This document shows, one piece after another, positions 6,682-11,768 of a stretch of 11,768 bases of DNA (positions within the stretch are counted from its first letter, which is position 1; every line of letters begins with the position of its first letter). The DNA is from Rhizobacter sp. GTDB lineage: Bacteria; Pseudomonadota; Gammaproteobacteria; Burkholderiales; Burkholderiaceae_C. A program made the position numbers and the translations under genes. Under the pieces are notes generated by a model, which saw only the letters and a list, made by a program, of their open reading frames with translations, was not told the DNA's origin and ran no database searches. Location: assembly GCA_025359585.1 (NCBI GenBank), contig JANYFX010000585.1, positions 1 through 11,768 of the forward strand, in the 5' to 3' direction.

Positions 6682-9543
6682 ATGGCCGACTCCGACGCGC
6701 TGCAACTGAAAGTCATCTCCATTGCGCAAACCTTGTTGCGCGACGAGCCCGACGAGAGCAAGAGATCCCCACTTCTCATCGCCGAGAAAGTCGCGATCGC
6801 CGCGAGCCTATTCGGCGAGGCCGGCAAGGGCCAGATCGATCAGCCGTCCGCCGTCGCTGAGCTGATCCGGCGATTCAGCCACTGGATCGGCAGTGACGGG
6901 ACGCTACGCGACGACAAGGATCATGTCGATTGGCTCGACGCTGCGCGCAAGAAGGATTGGCGCTACTGGCACCGGCTCCAACGCTACACGGAGCGAACGC
7001 TCGCCGTTGACGTGGTAGATGCCCTCGACAAGTCGACCGACGGAATCCTCGGGCTGCTTGAGGACCCGAAGCGCGAAGGTTATTGGGACCGGCGCGGCTT
7101 GGTGGTTGGGCACGTGCAGTCCGGCAAGACCAGCAGCTACTCCGCCCTGATCTGCAAGGCGGCCGACGCCGGCTACAAGATCATCATCGTCCTGGCAGGC
7201 CTGCACAACAACCTGAGGTCGCAAACCCAGATCCGCTTGGAAGAAGCGTTTCTTGGCTACGAGACATCGCCGAACCGCGACCCAGGCACGCCCCTGGGCG
7301 TTTTTGAAGAGGACAGCGACCCTAAGATCCATCCGCACTGCGCGACGACACGGGCCGACAACGGCGACTTCAACACGGCGGTCGCGAAGCACTTTGCCAT
7401 CTCGCCGGAGGAGAAGCCTTGGCTATTCGTCATCAAGAAGAACAAGACGGTCCTTAGCCGGCTGCTCAAGTGGATCCAGGGCCACCACGTGGCCGACGCA
7501 ACTGACAACGCCACCGGGCGGCGGATCGTCACCAAGCTCCCTCTCTTGGTCATCGATGATGAAGCTGACAACGCTTCGGTCGACACGGGAGAGCAGCTGT
7601 TCAACTCCGACGGCACGCCTGATGACGACCACCAGCCGAAGGCCATCAACGGCCTCATCCGGAAAATCCTGCATTCGTTCGCCAAGTCCGCCTATGTCGG
7701 CTACACAGCCACGCCCTTCGCCAACATCTTCATCCACCGCCGCAACGAGACATCAGACGAAGGGCCGGACCTTTTCCCCCGCTCGTTCATCCAAAATCTC
7801 GCTGCGCCGTCGAACTACGTCGGTCCAGCCCGCGCTTTCGGCCTGCGTGGACCAAACGGGCGGGAGGGCGGGCTGCCGCTCACACGCGACGTCGCCGACC
7901 ACGTCGACAGGGACAAGCCCGGGGGCTGGATGCCGCCCAAGCACAACAAGGCGCACGTTCCAGTCCACGAGGGACTGGACACCGTTCCTCCATCACTGCA
8001 AGAGGCCATCCGCTCGTTCGTCTTGGCTTGTGCGGCGCGCGCATGCAGAGGTCAGGGAAGCTCGCATGCCTCGATGCTGATCCACGTCACTCGGCTCACC
8101 GCGGTTCAGGGTGAGGTGCATCGACAGGTCCAAGACTTGATCAAGCGCATGCGTCAACGGATCACGCGCGGTGTCGACCACGAGACGCTCGTCGAGCAGT
8201 TGAGGACGCTGTGGGAGGATGACTTCGTGCCGACGAGTGCGGAGATCGCGGCAAGCTTCCCCGAGCCCAACGGCCCGCCGCGGATACCCGCTTGGAATGA
8301 GATCCTGGAGGCCCTGCCCGAAGTCCTCTCCGACATCGACGTGCGGATGATCAATGGCTCCGCCAAGGACGCCCTCGACTACGCGGAGCGCAGTGCCACA
8401 GGCCTCAAAGTCATTGCGATCGGCGGCGACAAACTGGCGCGTGGGCTCACTCTCGAAGGGCTCTCGACCAGCTACTTCGTCCGCACGACGAAGATGTATG
8501 ACACGCTCATGCAGATGGGCCGATGGTTTGGCTATCGGCCTGGATATTTGGACCTGTGCCGCCTCTACACAACTTCCGACCTCGTGGACTGGTTTGGCCA
8601 CATCGCCGACGCCTCCGAGGAGCTGCGCGAAGAGTTTGACGCAATGGTGGCCAGCCGGGCAACGCCGCGCGACTACGGCCTGCGCGTAGCCTCGCACCCC
8701 GTCTTGCTGGTTACGTCGCCATTGAAGATGCGCAGTGCTCAGACGCTGTCGCTTTCATACAGCGGAAGCTTCGTGCAAACCATCGTGTTTCGAAACAACG
8801 CGGACGCGCTCCGGCAGAACTTGCTGGCGGCGAACAGGCTGCTCAGCTCAATGGGCGAGAGGTTCGATGCCGCCCCCATCCAGCCTCGCGGTGAGGACAA
8901 GGATGAGTGGAAGCGGTCTTTCCTGTGGCGCGGCGTAGGCTCGGAACAGGTCTTGGAGTTCTTGCGCGGCTATGCTGCTCCGGCAAGCGTGCCGCGAGCC
9001 AACAGCCTGATACTCGCCGATTTCATCGGCAAGATGACCGAGCGCGGAGAGTTGCGCCAATGGACGGTGGCACTTCTCGCGGAGGGTTCGACTAGCCCCT
9101 CATACACGTTTGCCAACGGGATTGCCGTGTCCAGCTTGTCCTCCCGGTCCGGTAAAGGAGCGAACGACCAATACACCATCGGCGTGCTAACCGAGCCGAA
9201 GGACGAAGGCATCGACACTGCCTATTCCGAGTGGAAGAGAGCCTTGGAGCTGACGCTCACCGAGTGGCAACCTGATGTTGCCCGGAACCGGATCACGCCG
9301 CCCACGCGACCGAGCGGCAAGAAGCTGCGGGAGGTGAAGGCGCTGGCCGAAGGCGCCGCGGCTGCGGGCCTCCTTCTCCTCTACCCACTCTCGCCTGCGG
9401 GAGCAAAGGGATTTGTCCCTGAGGGCTGGGATACGCCCGTCATTGGCTTCGCGGTGAGCTTCCCGTCGAGCGACTCGGGTGTCGTCGTCGAATACAAGGT
9501 CGATCACCTCTACTGGGAGCAGGAATATGGCGCGTCGGAGTGA
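6682..9543 (+). CDS. Z1-domain helicase-like ATPase of Mza-type defence system, 953 aa
   Basis: The ATG lies 32 bases after the ATPase gene, with a purine-rich AAAGAAGAAG just upstream. It is a superfamily II helicase-like protein with a Z1 domain. Motif I is GHVQSGKT (143-150); motif II is DDEAD (292-296) after LLVI; motif III is YTATPFANIF (341-350). The Z1 signature follows: GGDKLARGLTLEGLSTSYF (581-599) and YDTLMQMGRWFGYRPGY (606-622), where RWFGYR serves as the motif VI arginine region. The N-terminal 130 residues and the last 300 are less conserved and may bind partners. Z1 proteins are thought to be ATP-driven translocases or remodellers coupled to nucleases; direct biochemistry is sparse. 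The reading frame and every core motif are intact, with no frameshift. The last 17 bases overlap the next gene. Confidence 0.9.
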   Translation: MADSDALQLKVISIAQTLLRDEPDESKRSPLLIAEKVAIAASLFGEAGKGQIDQPSAVAELIRRFSHWIGSDGTLRDDKDHVDWLDAARKKDWRYWHRLQRYTERTLAVDVVDALDKSTDGILGLLEDPKREGYWDRRGLVVGHVQSGKTSSYSALICKAADAGYKIIIVLAGLHNNLRSQTQIRLEEAFLGYETSPNRDPGTPLGVFEEDSDPKIHPHCATTRADNGDFNTAVAKHFAISPEEKPWLFVIKKNKTVLSRLLKWIQGHHVADATDNATGRRIVTKLPLLVIDDEADNASVDTGEQLFNSDGTPDDDHQPKAINGLIRKILHSFAKSAYVGYTATPFANIFIHRRNETSDEGPDLFPRSFIQNLAAPSNYVGPARAFGLRGPNGREGGLPLTRDVADHVDRDKPGGWMPPKHNKAHVPVHEGLDTVPPSLQEAIRSFVLACAARACRGQGSSHASMLIHVTRLTAVQGEVHRQVQDLIKRMRQRITRGVDHETLVEQLRTLWEDDFVPTSAEIAASFPEPNGPPRIPAWNEILEALPEVLSDIDVRMINGSAKDALDYAERSATGLKVIAIGGDKLARGLTLEGLSTSYFVRTTKMYDTLMQMGRWFGYRPGYLDLCRLYTTSDLVDWFGHIADASEELREEFDAMVASRATPRDYGLRVASHPVLLVTSPLKMRSAQTLSLSYSGSFVQTIVFRNNADALRQNLLAANRLLSSMGERFDAAPIQPRGEDKDEWKRSFLWRGVGSEQVLEFLRGYAAPASVPRANSLILADFIGKMTERGELRQWTVALLAEGSTSPSYTFANGIAVSSLSSRSGKGANDQYTIGVLTEPKDEGIDTAYSEWKRALELTLTEWQPDVARNRITPPTRPSGKKLREVKALAEGAAAAGLLLLYPLSPAGAKGFVPEGWDTPVIGFAVSFPSSDSGVVVEYKVDHLYWEQEYGASE

Positions 9544-10534
9544 CGAGTTCGTCGCCACGTGGGACTCACTCGCGGGTGCGGCTGAGTCTTCCTCCGGCTG
9601 GCGCAGCATTCCCATCGCCCCTTGCGGGATCGTTTCTATTCGAGCTGGCCGCCGCTTCCCCGGCAACGAAGAGTCGCTCCTCGCGGGATTCGCTACGACC
9701 ACGCTGCTAGCCGCCGAGAAGCTGCCCGATGGGCAGGGGTTCGCGGTCGAGCGCGTAGATCCACTCCTCGATGGCAAAACGTGGCTCGCGCTGACGCGCC
9801 GATCCTCGGGCAGCGCAGAGCTGTTTTTGACGATGGTATGCGACGTCGCGGGCGCCCTCGACACCGAGATCGGGGCCGACGAGCCGCGTGCGCTGCGCGT
9901 GTTCCTTGGCCGTGTGCGCGCCTGGCAGGAGTTCATGCGCAAGGGCACCCAGCCCCTCAGCCCCGAGGCTGAGGTGGGGCTCGTTGGTGAGCTGCTGACG
10001 CTCTCGGCCCTGATCGAGGCCGGCGTTGACGCTGCCACCGTGTGTGAGGCTTGGCTGGGGCCGCTCAACGGTCTGCGCGACTTCGAGATTGGAACGGGCG
10101 GTGTAGAGGTCAAGAGCTCGTTGTCGGCTGCAGGCTTTCCGGCGCGTGTGGGCTCGCTCGAACAGCTCGACGACGCCGTCCGCCAGCCGCTCTTCGTCGT
10201 CGGGGTCCGGCTGCGCCAAGTCGCCGACGGCCAGAGCCTGCCAAGGCTGGTCGAGTCGACCCGAGACATCGTACGTGGCGACGCGGAAGCAGAACGGTTG
10301 CTCTCGGAGCGGCTCGTGGCAGCGGGATACTTCGATGGCCATGCTGACAAATACACGCGGCAGTTTGTCGGCGCGGATACGCGGATCCTCGAGGTCGTCG
10401 AGGGCTTTCCGCGTCTGACTCCTGGCCGGGTGCCGGCAGGAGTGTCGAGGGCTTCATATGAGATCGACCTGGACAAGGCGCTTGTTCCAAGCGTGTCGGT
10501 TGAACAGATGCTGAGAAAGCTTGGAGCCCTTTGA
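9527..10534 (+). CDS. DUF4420 PD-(D/E)XK motif protein of Mza-type defence system, 335 aa
   Basis: I chose the ATG at 9527, with GGGAG at 9515-9519 seven bases upstream; it lies 17 bases inside the Z1 gene. An in-frame GTG at 9479 would add 16 Ser/Thr-rich residues with no support. The nuclease-like core is a helix EVGLVGELLTLSALIEAG (E155) followed by RDFEIG (D185) and GVEVKSS (E194, K196). That is the E...D...E-x-K layout of PD-(D/E)XK enzymes, so all presumed catalytic residues are present. The family is DUF4420, annotated as 'PD-(D/E)XK motif protein'. It is the most likely DNA-cutting subunit of the operon, perhaps fed or switched by the Z1 and GHKL ATPases. The next gene begins one base after its stop, so the two are surely co-transcribed. 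Whether it cuts phage DNA, host DNA or either is not visible from sequence. Confidence 0.85.
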   Translation: MARRSDEFVATWDSLAGAAESSSGWRSIPIAPCGIVSIRAGRRFPGNEESLLAGFATTTLLAAEKLPDGQGFAVERVDPLLDGKTWLALTRRSSGSAELFLTMVCDVAGALDTEIGADEPRALRVFLGRVRAWQEFMRKGTQPLSPEAEVGLVGELLTLSALIEAGVDAATVCEAWLGPLNGLRDFEIGTGGVEVKSSLSAAGFPARVGSLEQLDDAVRQPLFVVGVRLRQVADGQSLPRLVESTRDIVRGDAEAERLLSERLVAAGYFDGHADKYTRQFVGADTRILEVVEGFPRLTPGRVPAGVSRASYEIDLDKALVPSVSVEQMLRKLGAL

Positions 10535-10535
10535 C

Positions 10536-11768
10536 ATGGACTTGACGGATTTCCTGCGCGAAACGCAGGCTGAGGTGCGGACACAGATGAGCGACGGCTC
10601 GCCGTTCGCGGAGATCGTGTTCTCCGAGATCGTCATGGCGCACATGGCCGAGATCGGAATGACCTTTGAGCCTGTGTCCTGCCACTTCCAGGGGAAGGTT
10701 GGCAATGCGACGTTGCGCCTGAGCGGCTATTCGGTCTCCGATGATCAGGACCAGCTCGACTTGTTCGTAAGCCTCTACGACGGCGTCGACGAGCCTACTC
10801 AGATCCCGGACGTTGACACCAAGGTGGCGGTCGAGCAGTGCCTGCGCTTTCTGACGCTGTGTGCGGAAGGGAAGATGGCGCCAAAGCTCGACCCGTCGAG
10901 CGACGTCCGGTCTCTCGCCGAGACACTGCAGGCCATCTACGACGGCCTGGAGCAGGTGCGCGTCTACGTGCTGACCGACCGGATCGCCAAGTCGAAGAGC
11001 TTCAAGACCCGCGACATTGGAGGAAAGGCAGTACGTCTCGAAGTCATGGACATCGAGCGCCTCCATCGCCACTGGTCAGAGGGCAAGCCGCGCGACGAGC
11101 TCGTCGTTGACTTCGGTGAGGTCTCCGGCGCTTCCCTTCCTTGCGTCTATGTACCAGGCGACAACGACGACTACGACTACGCGCTGACTGCCATACCCGG
11201 CGAAGCACTTCGGCTGCTCTACGAGAAGTTCGGAGCCCGCCTGCTAGAAGCAAACGTACGCTCATTTCTCAGCGTCAAGGGAAAAGGCGTGAACGCTGGA
11301 ATACAGACGACGCTCCGTGCGGCGCCGGGCCGTTTCATGGCCTACAACAATGGCATCGTGATCGTCGCGGACGAGATGCGGTTCGGCACGCCAGGAGATG
11401 GCTCAACTGGCATTGCATGGCTCAAGGGCCTGCAGATCGTCAACGGCGGGCAGACGACAGCGTCGATCTACTTTGCGAAGAAAAAGTTTCCCGAGACGGA
11501 TCTGAGCAAGGTGCGCGTGCCCGCCAAGATCATTGTCATGAAGGCTCAGGACGCTGCAAAGGAGGAGGCGCTCGTCTCCGACATTTCGCGCTTCGCCAAC
11601 AGCCAGAACGCGGTGCGCCAATCGGACCTGTCGGCCAACAAGCCCTTCCACGTGGAAGTCGAGAAGCTCTCCCTTTCGGTCTATTGCCCCGACGGCGTTG
11701 GCCGCTGGTTCTACGAGCGCGCCGCCGGCAGCTACAACACCTTGCTCGCCCGCGAAGGTACTACCCCC
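10536..11768 (+). CDS. AIPR-domain protein of Mza-type defence system (3' end outside window)
   Basis: ATG at 10536 starts one base after the DUF4420 stop, with no intervening stop codon through the window end; 411 codons are visible. My own translation gives an N-terminal domain (about 1-235) with RLSGYSVSDDQDQLDLF, a pattern like the nuclease-fold start of many AIPR proteins. The AIPR domain follows: LLYEKFGARLLEANVRSFL, then YNNGIVIVADEM (270-281), LQIVNGGQTTASIYFA (299-314) and FANSQNAVRQSDL (353-365). These are the family's hallmark blocks. AIPR stands for abortive infection phage resistance, after a plasmid-borne lactococcal protein. The family is usually 550-700 residues, so roughly 150-300 residues should lie downstream. 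It is predicted to be an effector or nucleic-acid-binding subunit; its exact activity is not settled. Confidence 0.88.
   Translation, partial: MDLTDFLRETQAEVRTQMSDGSPFAEIVFSEIVMAHMAEIGMTFEPVSCHFQGKVGNATLRLSGYSVSDDQDQLDLFVSLYDGVDEPTQIPDVDTKVAVEQCLRFLTLCAEGKMAPKLDPSSDVRSLAETLQAIYDGLEQVRVYVLTDRIAKSKSFKTRDIGGKAVRLEVMDIERLHRHWSEGKPRDELVVDFGEVSGASLPCVYVPGDNDDYDYALTAIPGEALRLLYEKFGARLLEANVRSFLSVKGKGVNAGIQTTLRAAPGRFMAYNNGIVIVADEMRFGTPGDGSTGIAWLKGLQIVNGGQTTASIYFAKKKFPETDLSKVRVPAKIIVMKAQDAAKEEALVSDISRFANSQNAVRQSDLSANKPFHVEVEKLSLSVYCPDGVGRWFYERAAGSYNTLLAREGTTP

Noticed and set aside
9479..9526. GTG at 9479 as the DUF4420 start
   Set aside because: It would create a 65-base overlap and add a Ser/Thr-rich stretch; ATG at 9527 has a clear GGGAG site.
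9187..10584. 465-codon open frame on the minus strand
   Set aside because: It runs opposite the Z1 and DUF4420 genes, whose motifs are unmistakable. The product is Ser/Arg/Pro-rich without domains, as expected for the antisense of high-GC coding DNA.
10110..11072. 320-codon open frame on the minus strand
   Set aside because: It crosses the DUF4420-AIPR junction in antisense. Both plus-strand genes are well supported, so this is a shadow.

Overview
The window looks like part of an integrated accessory element in a high-GC proteobacterium, most likely a beta- or gammaproteobacterium of the Burkholderiales or Xanthomonadales type. This rests on base composition, GTG starts and the style of the small genes at the left edge. 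No rRNA, tRNA or housekeeping gene is present to fix the taxon.

Left part (1-1065): the 3' end of a gene that begins outside the window, then two small genes with no known function. The first two share an ATGA stop/start, and the second and third overlap by about 100 bases. From memory, sets like this recur beside primases and integrases on integrated islands, so I read it as the element's backbone. The partial gene carries six copies of TGTCCCC, mostly about 10 bp apart.

Middle (1066-2489): one gene on the minus strand for a DUF1963/YwqG-like protein, visibly less GC-rich than its right-hand neighbours. It is followed by a 296-base gap that should hold the divergent promoters.

Right part (2490 to the end): a tight plus-strand run of five genes. 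They encode (1) an 891-residue sigma-70 family protein with an N-terminal ankyrin-like region and an extra C-terminal domain; (2) a MORC/MutL-like GHKL ATPase; (3) a Z1-domain helicase-like ATPase; (4) a DUF4420 protein with a PD-(D/E)XK nuclease core; (5) an AIPR protein cut by the window edge. Genes 1-2 overlap by 4 bases, genes 3-4 overlap by 17 bases, genes 4-5 are separated by one base, and genes 2-3 by 32 bases.

The last four families are the set described in MORC-linked restriction-modification operons (Iyer, Abhiman and Aravind 2008) and in the Mza anti-phage system (MutL-Z1-DUF-AIPR, five genes; Gao et al. 2020). The core is therefore a known type of defence system, not a new one. 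The least explained part is the first gene: a sigma factor that keeps almost all promoter-reading residues of RpoD but has ankyrin-like repeats, a degenerate sigma finger and an unknown C-terminal domain. A plausible model is that it senses something or partners with RNA polymerase, while the ATPase, helicase and nuclease subunits act on invading nucleic acid. That model is inference. No DNA methyltransferase is seen in the window.
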